From Draconibacterium sediminis (GTDB taxonomy: Bacteria; Bacteroidota; Bacteroidia; Bacteroidales; Prolixibacteraceae): 64,000 bases of DNA. Shown piece after piece: positions 36,601 through 45,068 of the stretch (its first letter is position 1; the number at the start of each line of letters is the position of its first letter). The notes beneath the pieces are model-generated. The model had not been told where the DNA came from. It saw only the letters and a program-made list of their open reading frames with translations, and searched no databases. The translations under genes were made by a program, and so were the position numbers. Location of the stretch: NCBI RefSeq assembly GCF_000949475.1, contig NZ_JRHC01000001.1:1798001-1862000 (forward strand). The letters are read 5' to 3'.

Positions 36601-36757
36601 GTCCCGAAAAAATAAATATGTACAAAGTGCCCGTCTGAACGGGAAAGCCTTAAACAGCTTCTTATTTCCGGCTTCTGAATTATTAAAAGGCGGAAAGCTG
36701 GAATTGGAAATGGGAGCCCAGCCAAACAAAAACTGGGGCGTAGCAGAAAACAACTAA
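33632..36757 (+). CDS. GH92 alpha-mannosidase with N-terminal rhamnogalacturonan-lyase-like domain
   Basis: A 1041-residue protein with a signal peptide (about 1-22). Residues about 23-195 form a galactose-binding-like sandwich like the third domain of PL4 lyases (WEIGTSNNSSADL, VLPGPNDTWGG, LEGSWIVFDAIRMEG). After a linker strand region the GH92 part runs from about 306 (YVDTRIGTAHSRW) to the end. Calcium-dependent exo-mannosidase residues are present: general acid Glu829 in VEGNAWQ, and Asp929/Asp931 in GDEDQGQMSAW. GH92 enzymes remove alpha-linked mannose with inversion. It is the first gene of the mannose operon, directly behind the regulated promoter region. Confidence 0.9.
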   Translation: MYKLLKYLLGILFIFNGNIYSEVVWEIGTSNNSSADLALGPSDYKNFLSNDFGFEDRYYLIGESSPKTDFPYVLPGPNDTWGGTWGTAGWRTHEVNILFGIKDLPAGKWKLVIDLIDSNPDKSLVKVKINDQSAKFRLKGKSNESIDGTIDQGAENILEIPVDEGIIKEGGNSVIITILEGSWIVFDAIRMEGPKGVVLYKNKAGFVRNVEAADYEIAKGDTNFQPLLVDVEHLSGSPVLQVHLDERAMYSTQLDTGRYQLEVPMPAVSKEKRSNYKILIDGEEVQTGEIVRASQQLQTLADYVDTRIGTAHSRWMIAPGPWMPFSMVKISPDNQNSGWQAGYQPTFESLGCFSHIHEWTMAGLGMIPTNGELQIQVGDQFEPDSGYRSRIDKSTEESPLGYYKVFLTDTKIEAEVTATTRCSFQRYTFPKEQDGRVMIDLHIPAEYDYLLKEVGIKQVNATRIEGRSHQISPRPTVWSNDADQEYTVNFVIEFDQPIKKFGGWKNDEIFDSKIISGKDLKDAGVYVEFDTKKSNVVQVRTGISLVSIQNAAENLETEITKPFGWSYGAVVENQKEVWNSYLSRIQIETDNRLEKVRFYSNFYRSMCRNTWSDVNGEWIAPDETKQKFSNPNHLALGCDAFWNTFWNLNQFWNLVTPEWSSKWVNSQLAMYDVNGWLAKGPAGMEYIPVMVAEHEIPQMVSAWQMGIRDFDAEKAFEAMKKMQTTPATQVAGGFAGNRDLVAYMKYQYVPSDLGRFSNTLEYSYDDWCLGQFAKVLGKDDDYNIFNDRGSWWKNAFNTETGYAQMRYSTGDFEDPFDPFQTGRNHHYVEGNAWQLSYFVPQDVPELANFIGADKFVERLNWGFEASEPLRYNAPNDQYWDYPVVQGNQQSMHFAFLFNWVGKPWLTQRWSRSIIEKYYGTGTANAYLGDEDQGQMSAWLVMASIGLFQTDGGCRTEPVYEIASPLYEKIVIDLGERYGRGEKFEIIAKNASRKNKYVQSARLNGKALNSFLFPASELLKGGKLELEMGAQPNKNWGVAENN

Positions 36758-36767
36758 CACTAATAAA

Positions 36768-38042
36768 ATGAGACGAATAGTATTTTTTATCCTTGCCATT
36801 TTGGTGCTTATTTCTTGTCGGAGTCCTGAAAAAGAACTTAAGACAGAACTACAAACTAATGAGTCAATTCTTTACACAAAAGAAAAAGCGCTTGAAATTG
36901 TTAAAACAGGTTTTAACGCCGGAGACGGTTATGCCGAAGTGTGGATTAGAGATTACAATACTTTTATTGAATTGGCAGCACAGGTTTATCCGGCTGAAGA
37001 GTTGAAAAAGAACCTGCTGGTATTTTTCAGGATGCAGGGAGAGGATGGGAATATCATTGATGGTTTCACCCCCAGAAAGGATACAATTATTCGCGAGGAC
37101 TTTATTTACACTGATCGGGAGCCTCGTTACGCCGGTCATAAAAATACGGTGGAAACCGATCAGGAATCATCGCTTGTTCAGGCCGTTTATAAGTATGTGC
37201 AGGCAACCGGCGATCGGTCGGTATTAGACGAAGAAATTGCGGGCAAAACAGTAACCGAACGTTTGGATTGGGCGATGGAGTTCTTAAAAGAGCAGCGCTA
37301 TTCAGAAGAATTTGGTTTGTTATGGGGTGCCACTACTGTTGATTGGGGAGATGTTCAACCAGAACATAGCTGGGGCGTAGATCTGGATGAAAATACCCAC
37401 CGCGCAATTGATGTATACGACAATGCAATGATGATTATTGCATTAAACAACCTGGTAGAAATGGTACCTGATTTGGCAGATAAATGGGCTCCTTTTTGCG
37501 AGCAACTATCTGCAAACTCTCGTAAACATTTATGGGATGATGAAAAGCAGCAGTTTATTCCTCATATCTATATAGAAGGCTCGCCTTTTCCTGACGAATT
37601 TGACGAGAGTGCCATCTATTATTTTGGCGGAACCGCCGTTGCCATTGAGGCCGGTCTACTGTCGAAAGAAGAAATTAAAGCATCACTTAACGAAATGATA
37701 TCGAGGGTTGAACAGGCCGGGGCGGCTTCCATTGGTCTTACTTTATACCCTGTTTATCCCGATGGCTTTTTCCAAAACCCGGGAATGAAAGCGTATAGTT
37801 ACCAAAATGGAGGAGACTGGACCTGGTTTGGTGCACGTATGGTGCAGCAATTGGTTGCCAACGGTTTTCTTAGCGAAGCCTACGAGCAGCTTTTACCAAT
37901 GACCGAACGAGTGTTGGAAAATGAAGGTTTTTACGAATGGTACACCGTAAAAAATGAACCTCGTGGATCTGGAACTTTCCGCGGTTCGGCAGGTGTACTT
38001 TACACCGCAATTACAAATCTTGAAAAATCAGTAAACAAATAA
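36768..38042 (+). CDS. Unclassified (alpha/alpha)6-barrel glycosidase-like lipoprotein
   Basis: A 424-residue lipoprotein (LISC, Cys17). The helical-toroid pattern and blocks such as YAEVWIRDYNTFIELA, DGFTPRKDT, WGATTVDWGDVQPE and YQNGGDWTWFGARM resemble six-hairpin glycosidases of the GH63/GH37/amylo-glucosidase type, but I cannot place it in a numbered family. Candidate catalytic acids are in IRDYN, TVDWGD and the NGGDWTW motif. It is only 10 bases after one GH92 gene and 14 bases before the next, so it belongs to the mannose operon and probably cleaves a mannoside or a capping sugar that GH92 cannot handle. Function is inference from fold and neighbours. Confidence 0.65.
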   Translation: MRRIVFFILAILVLISCRSPEKELKTELQTNESILYTKEKALEIVKTGFNAGDGYAEVWIRDYNTFIELAAQVYPAEELKKNLLVFFRMQGEDGNIIDGFTPRKDTIIREDFIYTDREPRYAGHKNTVETDQESSLVQAVYKYVQATGDRSVLDEEIAGKTVTERLDWAMEFLKEQRYSEEFGLLWGATTVDWGDVQPEHSWGVDLDENTHRAIDVYDNAMMIIALNNLVEMVPDLADKWAPFCEQLSANSRKHLWDDEKQQFIPHIYIEGSPFPDEFDESAIYYFGGTAVAIEAGLLSKEEIKASLNEMISRVEQAGAASIGLTLYPVYPDGFFQNPGMKAYSYQNGGDWTWFGARMVQQLVANGFLSEAYEQLLPMTERVLENEGFYEWYTVKNEPRGSGTFRGSAGVLYTAITNLEKSVNK

Positions 38043-38056
38043 ATTGCAAGTATAAC

Positions 38057-40390
38057 ATGAAGAAAATTACCCTTTTAGTATCGATCATTACACTATTTAC
38101 GAGCTTTGTTTTCGGACAAGAGCTTACAAAATATGTCGACCCAAATATCGGAACTGCCCATTCGCGCTGGTTCTTTTATACGCCGGCAGCGGTGCCGTTC
38201 GGAATGGCAAAACTGGCTCCGTCAACCAATGCACATTACGGGAATGAGCAGGGCTGGGAAGCCGTTGGTTACGACGACCGCGACAGTTCAATCGAAGGTT
38301 TTGCGAACCTGCACGAGTTTCAGGTGGGTGGAATTGTTTTTGCTCCAACAGTTGGCGAACTGCAAACTGTTCCCGGAGATCTTGACAATCCTGACGGCGG
38401 ATACCGCTCTCGTTTCGACCGCAAAAATGAATATGCAACAGCCGGTTATTATTCGGTTTGGCTCGACGATTATAAAGTTAAAGCCGAACTGACTGCCACA
38501 AAACGTGTTGGATTTCATCGTTATACTTTCCCTGAAACAGCGTCGGCCAATATTCTTTTTGACATTGGCAACCAACAAGGTGAAAGCGGAAAAGTAAAAG
38601 ATGCGGAAGCTGTTATAACAGCAGATGGGCGAATTGAAGGTTATGTGATTACCGAACCTGAGTACGTAAAAAAATACCAGAAAGGTGCCGATGTTAAAAT
38701 GTATTTCACGGCTGTTTTAGACAAAAAACCAACAGCATACGGAACTTTTAAAGGCACTGATATTTTCAGAAACGAAAAGAAAATTAGCGGTGTAGGAGCT
38801 GGAGTTTTCCTTACATTTTCAACTAAAGAAAATGAAGCGGTTACCATTAAAGTTGGTTTGTCGTATACTTCTGTTGAAAATGCCAGGCTGAACCTTGAAA
38901 CCGAGGCAAAGAATCTGACTTTTGAAAAGGCAAAGAAAGCCAGCCTGAAAACCTGGGAGGATTACCTGGGTCGCATTAAAGTTAGTTCCGATAACCACGA
39001 TGATAAAGTGAAATTTTACACCGGGCTTTTCCATGCTCTGTTAGGGCGTGGTTTGGCCAGCGATGTGAATGGCGCTTATCCGAAAAATAATGGCGAAGTG
39101 GGACAAATTGCGCTGGACAGCAAAGGAAATCCTGTTCATAACCACTATAATACCGATGCCATTTGGGGAGCTTTCTGGAACCTGACACAATTGTGGGCCA
39201 TTGCTTATCCTGAATATTATTCCGACTGGATTCAGAGTCAGTTACTCGTGTATAAAGATGCCGGCTGGCTGGGCGACGGAATTGCGTGCAGTAAATATGT
39301 TTCGGGAGTGGGAACCAATTTTACCAGCCTGGCAATTGCTGCGGCTTACAATTGTGGAATTCGCGATTTTGATGTGGAGCTGGGTTACGAAGCTGCGCTG
39401 AAAAACGAAATTGAGTGGAAAGGCCGTATCGAAGGCGCCGGGAAGATGGATGTCCGTCAGTTTGTAGAGCGTGGTTACAGCCCGTACGACGAACGTTATG
39501 CCTGGATAACCGTAGACGATGGATCGGGATTTTCAGCTTCACACACACTGGAATATTCATTTAGTAGTTTTGCGGTAGCTCAATATGCTAAACACCTTGG
39601 CAAAACCGATGATTATAAATTGTTATCCCGCCTGTCTGATGGATGGAAGTTGTTATTTGATGAAGAAACAAAACTGATTAGGCCAAGAGACCTCGACGGT
39701 AATTTTATTCAGAACTTTGATCCCCTGGCACCATGGATTGGTTTTCAGGAAGGGAACGCCATTCAATACACCTTTTATGTGCCACACCAGCCTGAAGAGT
39801 TGGTGGAGAAACTGGGACGGGAAACCTTTAATAATCGTCTCGATAGCATTTTTATTGCATCGCAAAAAAATATTTTCGGAGGTGGAAAAGAGGTGGATGC
39901 TTTTGCCGGACTGAAAGCACTGTACAATCACGGAAATCAACCGAATTTACATATCTCATGGATGTTCAATTTTTCGGGAAGACCCGACCTGACTCAAAAA
40001 TGGGTACGCGCCATTTGCGACGAATTTTACGGAACAGAAGGGATTCACGGTTATGGTTACGGACAGGATGAAGACCAGGGGCAGCTTGGTGCCTGGTACG
40101 TAATGGCCGGCATTGGCTTGTTCGACGTAAAAGGACTTACTGCAACTGATCCTGAAATGCAGATTGGAAGCCCGCTTTTCGATAAAATAACAATACAGTT
40201 AAATCAGGATTACTACAAGGGAAAGCAGTTTGTTATTGAAACGGAAAATAATTCGAAAGACAATGTTTATGTGCAAAAGATTGAGTTGAACGGAGAAGTT
40301 CAAAATTCACCTTTTGTTAAGTTTCAGGATATTGTAGATGGCGGCAAACTTAAATTGAATATGTCGGGAACGCCAAAAATCAATCAGTAA
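38057..40390 (+). CDS. GH92 alpha-mannosidase, secreted
   Basis: A 777-residue GH92 enzyme with a signal peptide ending VFGQ (about 1-21). The GH92 N-terminal sandwich starts with KYVDPNIGTAHSRWFF, close to the same segment of the first GH92. General acid Glu565 lies in EGNAIQY, where most family members have NAWQ, and the base motif is D671/D673 in QDEDQGQLGAW, where many have SAW. These substitutions suggest a linkage preference differing from the first enzyme. It has no added binding domain and is probably periplasmic. The isomerase gene follows 57 bases downstream. Confidence 0.92.
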   Translation: MKKITLLVSIITLFTSFVFGQELTKYVDPNIGTAHSRWFFYTPAAVPFGMAKLAPSTNAHYGNEQGWEAVGYDDRDSSIEGFANLHEFQVGGIVFAPTVGELQTVPGDLDNPDGGYRSRFDRKNEYATAGYYSVWLDDYKVKAELTATKRVGFHRYTFPETASANILFDIGNQQGESGKVKDAEAVITADGRIEGYVITEPEYVKKYQKGADVKMYFTAVLDKKPTAYGTFKGTDIFRNEKKISGVGAGVFLTFSTKENEAVTIKVGLSYTSVENARLNLETEAKNLTFEKAKKASLKTWEDYLGRIKVSSDNHDDKVKFYTGLFHALLGRGLASDVNGAYPKNNGEVGQIALDSKGNPVHNHYNTDAIWGAFWNLTQLWAIAYPEYYSDWIQSQLLVYKDAGWLGDGIACSKYVSGVGTNFTSLAIAAAYNCGIRDFDVELGYEAALKNEIEWKGRIEGAGKMDVRQFVERGYSPYDERYAWITVDDGSGFSASHTLEYSFSSFAVAQYAKHLGKTDDYKLLSRLSDGWKLLFDEETKLIRPRDLDGNFIQNFDPLAPWIGFQEGNAIQYTFYVPHQPEELVEKLGRETFNNRLDSIFIASQKNIFGGGKEVDAFAGLKALYNHGNQPNLHISWMFNFSGRPDLTQKWVRAICDEFYGTEGIHGYGYGQDEDQGQLGAWYVMAGIGLFDVKGLTATDPEMQIGSPLFDKITIQLNQDYYKGKQFVIETENNSKDNVYVQKIELNGEVQNSPFVKFQDIVDGGKLKLNMSGTPKINQ

Positions 40391-40447
40391 TAAGTTAAAC
40401 TCAATTCTCTGTTTGCGACCAAAGTCGCGTAAAATGTAAATTAGATA

Positions 40448-42211
40448 ATGGAAAAACGGAAAACAACACAGTTTTTAATGCCTGTTGAAAAAGACGGCGC
40501 GGTGGTGAATGGCTACGATATATATCCCTCGTTAAAATTGGGAGGCGATGTAATTTCAACCGACTTATCGGCACTTGCCGAACAGCTTAAAGGAGAAAGT
40601 GCAATTATTATCGACGGCTATGTTGGAACGTACTTTGAAAACTTCAGGTTGTTATTGGATAATGCGCTCACCGCAGTGGGAAAAACGACAAACTGGGTAA
40701 ATGTGGAAACAGCCTTAAAACCGGAAAACGAAATCGATGAACTGATTTCTCCGTTTTTGGGCGACGAAGATTCGATATTCGGAACAAGAGCCACCATAAA
40801 GCTGGAAGATTATTTTGATTCAGAAAAACTGAAAAATATAACAGCTGAAGCCAATGTAAATATTAATGTGATTTATGGTGCCGGAGCTTCTCTTGCAGGT
40901 TGGGATGGAAAGCTATTGTATATCGATTTGCCCAAAAACGAACTGCAGTTTCGTGCACGTGCCGGTAGTGTGAAAAACCTGGGAGCCAGCCAGTGTTTCG
41001 ACATGAAAAAGATGTACAAACGGTATTATTTTGTCGACTGGGTGGTGCTGAATAAACACAAAAAAGAGATTTTAAAAACCATTGACGTGATCATTGATGG
41101 CCAGCATGAGGATGTTTATTCATGGATGGATGGTGAAAATTTGCGCGCAGGTTTGAAAACAATGGGTGAGAACTTTTTCCGTGTACGTCCGTGGTTTGAG
41201 CCCGGTGTGTGGGGAGGAACCTGGGTAAAAGACAATATCGAAGGTTTAAATTCGGATGTGCCTAATTATGCGTGGTCGTTTGAATTGATTACGCCCGAGA
41301 ATGGGATTGTGTTTGAAAGCTCACGAAAACTGCTGGAAGTTTCGTTTGATTTGCTGATGTTTGGCGAAGGCGAAGCAGTTATGGGAGAAGCCGATCATAC
41401 AAAATATGGCGATGAGTTCCCCTTACGATTCGATTTCCTGGACACTTTCGATGGCGGAAATTTGTCGGTGCAGTGCCATCCGCGTCCGGAGTATTGTAAA
41501 GAGCATTTTGGCGAAGACATTACGCAGGAAGAAACTTACTACATTCTCGACCGGAAAAATGATGCTTCAGTGTATATCGGATTTCAGGACGACATAGAAC
41601 CGAAGAAATTTGAAACCGCTTTGTGGGATAGTTTCAACACAAACACGGCGATTGATATAACTAAATATGTGCAGGTTTTTCCGGCAAAGAAGCATGATCT
41701 TTTCCTGATTCCTCCGGGAACAATTCACGGATCGGGTATCGATAACCTGGTGTTGGAAATCAGTACAACGCCCTACATTTTTACCTTTAAAATGTACGAT
41801 TGGGTACGTCCTGATTTAGATGGAAATCCACGTCCGCTGAATATCGAACATGGAATGAAAAACCTGTATTTCGACAGAAAAGGGGAGAAGGTGAAAAAGG
41901 AACTCATCTCGGAGCCGGTATTGCTTCAGGAAGCGGAGGACTGGAAGCAGTACGAACTTCCAACACACGAAAAACACAGCTATGGCGTTCATCGTTATCA
42001 TTTTACCAATGAGGTTGAAATTGAAACAGGAGGAAAATTTAATGTACTGAGCCTGGTTGAAGGAACATCTGTAACTGTTAAATCAGCAAACGGGATGGAA
42101 GATACGTTTAAATTTGCTGAGACTTTTGTAGTTCCTGCAGCCGCAAAAAGTTACACTATTCGTAATCATTCTGATCAGGAAGCAATGATTGTTGTGGCAT
42201 TCATGAAATAA
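40448..42211 (+). CDS. manA: Class I mannose-6-phosphate isomerase, long Bacteroidota form
   Basis: A 587-residue cytoplasmic enzyme converting mannose 6-phosphate to fructose 6-phosphate. The cupin-type isomerase domain is in the C-terminal two thirds: QCHPRPEYC supplies a metal ligand (His344) and PPGTIHGSG another (His427), with [10 protein letters not shown] and GMENLYF-like segments around them. The N-terminal ~200 residues are an additional domain seen in long homologues, with an [16 protein letters not shown] strand-helix resembling a nucleoside-kinase fold but without an intact P-loop. Its stop codon overlaps the start of the ROK kinase gene by one base (TAATG), so the two are translationally coupled. 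It gives the operon its mannose-specific metabolic exit. Confidence 0.85.
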   Translation: MEKRKTTQFLMPVEKDGAVVNGYDIYPSLKLGGDVISTDLSALAEQLKGESAIIIDGYVGTYFENFRLLLDNALTAVGKTTNWVNVETALKPENEIDELISPFLGDEDSIFGTRATIKLEDYFDSEKLKNITAEANVNINVIYGAGASLAGWDGKLLYIDLPKNELQFRARAGSVKNLGASQCFDMKKMYKRYYFVDWVVLNKHKKEILKTIDVIIDGQHEDVYSWMDGENLRAGLKTMGENFFRVRPWFEPGVWGGTWVKDNIEGLNSDVPNYAWSFELITPENGIVFESSRKLLEVSFDLLMFGEGEAVMGEADHTKYGDEFPLRFDFLDTFDGGNLSVQCHPRPEYCKEHFGEDITQEETYYILDRKNDASVYIGFQDDIEPKKFETALWDSFNTNTAIDITKYVQVFPAKKHDLFLIPPGTIHGSGIDNLVLEISTTPYIFTFKMYDWVRPDLDGNPRPLNIEHGMKNLYFDRKGEKVKKELISEPVLLQEAEDWKQYELPTHEKHSYGVHRYHFTNEVEIETGGKFNVLSLVEGTSVTVKSANGMEDTFKFAETFVVPAAAKSYTIRNHSDQEAMIVVAFMK

Positions 42212-43152
42212 TGGCAATGAGTATGAAATACGCAGTTGGAGTAGATATAGGAGGGAGTCACATTAGCTCGGTTGTGGTTGATATGAATTCCGGCGAAATG
42301 CTAAAAGATAGCCTGGCTGAAGTTGAGGTCGACAATCAGGCTGCTGCCGACGAGATTCTGGATAAATGGGCCGCTGCAATTAGTGAATCCATAATGTCAA
42401 TCGACAGGGATGATCTGATTGGAATTGGCCTTGCCGTGCCCGGGCCATTTGATTATAAAAATGGTGTTGCCTTACTAAAGAACGTGGCAAAATACGAGAG
42501 CCTTTATGGAATTAATGTGGGCGACGAAATGAAAAAACGTTTGGATTTGCCCGCTGAATTTCCTTTTCGCTATTCCAATGATGCGCTATCATTTGCTATT
42601 GGCGAATGCTGGGGTAGCAAAGCTGCAAACTATAAAAATGTAGTGGCTATTACTCTGGGTACCGGATTTGGCTCAGCCTTTTTAAGCAGCGGCGTTCCAG
42701 TAATTGAGGGCGATCGGGTGCCTGAATCGGGATATGTTTACCACATACCATACGAAAACGGGATTGCCGACGACTATTTTTCAACACGTTGGTTTCTTGG
42801 TGAATATAAAAACAGAACCGGAACTGTCTGCAGTGGTGTAAAAGAGATTGCAGACCGAGTTGGCAACGATGAGGCTGCCAAAGCACTTTTCGATGATTTC
42901 GGAAGAAATCTGGCCAGTTTCCTTGTTCCTGTTCTCGCTAATTTTGATGCTGATTGTTTGGTGATTGGCGGAAATATCTCGCGGGCTTACCCATTGTTTA
43001 GTACTGCTTTCAAGCGTGTTTTGAATGAGCAGGAAATAAACATTGAAATAATGATTTCGGAGTTAATGGAGTCGGCAGCAATGGTAGGAAGCGCCCGGCT
43101 TTTGGATGAAGAATTTTGGACTAAAATGGAGCCACTGGTGGCTAAAATTTAA
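42211..43152 (+). CDS. ROK family sugar kinase (probable mannokinase/glucokinase)
   Basis: A 313-residue ROK protein without an N-terminal DNA-binding domain, so an enzyme rather than a repressor. The ATP-binding phosphate-1 motif is VGVDIGGSH near the start, the sugar-site segment is GIGLAVPGPFDY, and the second phosphate loop is ITLGTGFGSAFL. The classical ROK zinc-binding cysteine cluster is not evident. It probably phosphorylates mannose at O6, feeding the isomerase encoded just before it; glucose is an alternative. The start overlaps the isomerase stop by one base, with further in-frame ATGs at 42217 and 42223. Confidence 0.87.
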   Translation: MAMSMKYAVGVDIGGSHISSVVVDMNSGEMLKDSLAEVEVDNQAAADEILDKWAAAISESIMSIDRDDLIGIGLAVPGPFDYKNGVALLKNVAKYESLYGINVGDEMKKRLDLPAEFPFRYSNDALSFAIGECWGSKAANYKNVVAITLGTGFGSAFLSSGVPVIEGDRVPESGYVYHIPYENGIADDYFSTRWFLGEYKNRTGTVCSGVKEIADRVGNDEAAKALFDDFGRNLASFLVPVLANFDADCLVIGGNISRAYPLFSTAFKRVLNEQEINIEIMISELMESAAMVGSARLLDEEFWTKMEPLVAKI

Positions 43153-43165
43153 CGATCAATAACTT

Positions 43166-44308
43166 ATGAGCAAAAAATCGAATTTAGCCGTACTGCCGGT
43201 TTTGTTTAGCTTCTTTATTATGGGCTTTGCCGATGTGGTCGGCATTTCATCCAGCTATGTAAAGCAGGACTTTGGCCTGAGTGATTCAATGGCCAACCTC
43301 TTACCTATGATGGTTTTTCTGTGGTTCGCCGTGTTTTCTGTACCCACGGGTGTGCTAATGAACAAACTGGGGCGGAAAAATACCGTATTGCTGAGTATCG
43401 TGGTTACGCTGCTGGCATTGCTGGTGCCATTGGCCACTTACAGTTATACCATGGTTCTGATTGCCTTTGCTTTGCTGGGTATCGGAAACACGATTTTGCA
43501 GGTGGCATTAAATCCGCTTTTAACCAATGTGGTTAGTGGCGAGAAATTAACCAGTAGCCTTACACTTGGCCAGTTTGTAAAAGCCATTGCTTCGTTTATA
43601 GGGCCTATTGTTGCAGGTGTGGCATCAGGCACATTCGGAAACTGGAAACTTATATTTCCATTTTTTGCTTCAGTTACTCTGTTGTCAGGATTGTGGCTTT
43701 TATTGGCTCCGATTCAAAAAGAACAATCAAACAGTGAAACGGCCGGCTTTGCCGCAAGCTTCAAATTGTTAAAAGATCCGGTTATGCTGAGTTTCTTTTT
43801 TGCAATTGTGGTTTTAGTGGGAATCGATGTTGGGTTGAACGTTACTTTACCCAAGTTTTTGATGGAACGTACCGTGATGCCGTTGGAGAAAGCCGGACTG
43901 GGTACGAGCTTATATTTTGCGGCCCGTACCATCGGTACTTTTATCGGCGCCATTTTATTGATGAAATATTCGGGGCGGAAATTTTACATCGGCAGTGCGG
44001 TTTTAGGAATTTTTGCGCTGGTGGTTATGGTTGCTGTTCCCGGTCCGGTTTCGCTGATGTATATAATGATATTTTGTTCCGGGCTGGCAGTTGCCAATGT
44101 GTTTTCCATCGTTTTTTCGGCAGCATTGCGCCGAAAGCCGGAGTATGCAAACGAAGTTTCGGGCTTGCTGATAATGGGAGTAGCAGGTGGTGCAATAGTT
44201 CCGCCGGTTATGGGTGTGGTATCCGATACTGCAGGACAAACAGGGGCAATGCTTGTTGTGCTTTTGTTATTTGTGTATCTTTTGGTAAACGCGTTAAAAA
44301 TGAAATAG
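43166..44308 (+). CDS. MFS sugar transporter (FucP/GalP-like)
   Basis: A 380-residue major facilitator permease with about 12 hydrophobic helices, cut into two halves by a loop after LLLAPIQKEQ. The LNKLGRKNT-like loop between helices 2 and 3 (LMNKLGRKNTVLL) is the MFS signature, and GNTILQVALNPLL resembles FucP/glucose-galactose permease sequences of Bacteroidota. It lies 13 bases after the ROK kinase, at the end of the operon, and is the likely inner-membrane importer for mannose released in the periplasm. It converges with the sigma-factor gene after an 18-base gap. Confidence 0.9.
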   Translation: MSKKSNLAVLPVLFSFFIMGFADVVGISSSYVKQDFGLSDSMANLLPMMVFLWFAVFSVPTGVLMNKLGRKNTVLLSIVVTLLALLVPLATYSYTMVLIAFALLGIGNTILQVALNPLLTNVVSGEKLTSSLTLGQFVKAIASFIGPIVAGVASGTFGNWKLIFPFFASVTLLSGLWLLLAPIQKEQSNSETAGFAASFKLLKDPVMLSFFFAIVVLVGIDVGLNVTLPKFLMERTVMPLEKAGLGTSLYFAARTIGTFIGAILLMKYSGRKFYIGSAVLGIFALVVMVAVPGPVSLMYIMIFCSGLAVANVFSIVFSAALRRKPEYANEVSGLLIMGVAGGAIVPPVMGVVSDTAGQTGAMLVVLLLFVYLLVNALKMK

Positions 44309-44326
44309 CGGGTAACGCCGGAGCTG

Positions 44327-44905
44327 TTATTTGGAGTTAACAAACAGGTCGATAAAAAGCAGGGCAAGGAAACCGTATTCGGTTAAATTCTTTTTGATGA
44401 ATTTGCTTGCTTTGCTTAAATGGTCTTCAACTGTTTTTATTGAAATACCAAGTTCGGCAGCAATTGTTTTATTCGCTAAACCTTGTTCTTTGCTAAGTTG
44501 ATATATTTTTTTTCGTTGCGGAGGTAGTTGTTCTATCAGGTCGTTGAGCTTGTCGGATAACTGGTTGTAGTTAAACTGCGACTCAGTATCGATGCTATTT
44601 GTTATCGATTTGTTTTTCAGGTGTTCCAAATAGTCTTTTTCGGAAAGTTTTTTGCGAAAAACAGAAACGATGGTGTTTTTAGCCACCGTAAATAAGTAGG
44701 CGTCGAGATTTGAGTCTTTCTTCAATTTGTTTCTGTTCATCCAAACATTAACAAATACTTCCTGTACGATATCGAGAACTTCAGATTCCGATTTTAGGTA
44801 TGCCATTGCAAAGCGATACAGCCTTGGGCTATATTCGGCATACAAATCATTAATGGCAGTTTTATCGCCGTCAATAAATCGATTAATTAGTTTCTCGTTA
44901 TTCAT
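44327..44905 (-). CDS. ECF-type RNA polymerase sigma factor (Bacteroidota family)
   Basis: A 192-residue ECF sigma factor. Region 2 is about residues 8-75 (INDLYAEYSPRLYRFAMAY, VLDIVQEVFVNVWMNR) and region 4 about 120-175 (QLPPQRKKIYQLSKEQ, NKTIAAELGISIKTVEDHL). A hydrophobic C-terminal tail (FLALLFIDLFV) is seen, as in many FecR-paired Bacteroidota sigmas. Unlike the sigma of the first PUL it is transcribed away from its PUL, divergent from the fecR gene at 45069, which allows separate promoters. It is expected to activate susCD at 46168 and below. Confidence 0.93.
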   Translation of the reverse strand: MNNEKLINRFIDGDKTAINDLYAEYSPRLYRFAMAYLKSESEVLDIVQEVFVNVWMNRNKLKKDSNLDAYLFTVAKNTIVSVFRKKLSEKDYLEHLKNKSITNSIDTESQFNYNQLSDKLNDLIEQLPPQRKKIYQLSKEQGLANKTIAAELGISIKTVEDHLSKASKFIKKNLTEYGFLALLFIDLFVNSK

Positions 44906-45068
44906 CTGTCGCTGTTAGCTAGAACTCACAAATCTATAAAATGTTTTCAGATTCTGGCTGAATGAAACAGGGGAGTATGATTCATGAAGATAGAAAAATG
45001 AAAAAAATGTAAATCCGAAGCAGGGGTTTTTTATACTTTACACGTTTAACAAGCGAGTACAAGATTAT
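44906..45068. promoter_or_regulatory. Divergent promoter region, sigma factor / fecR
   Basis: A 163-base gap that must contain both the minus-strand sigma promoter and the plus-strand fecR promoter. It is AT-rich, with a purine run around 44989-45008. I cannot define boxes with confidence. Confidence 0.4.
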
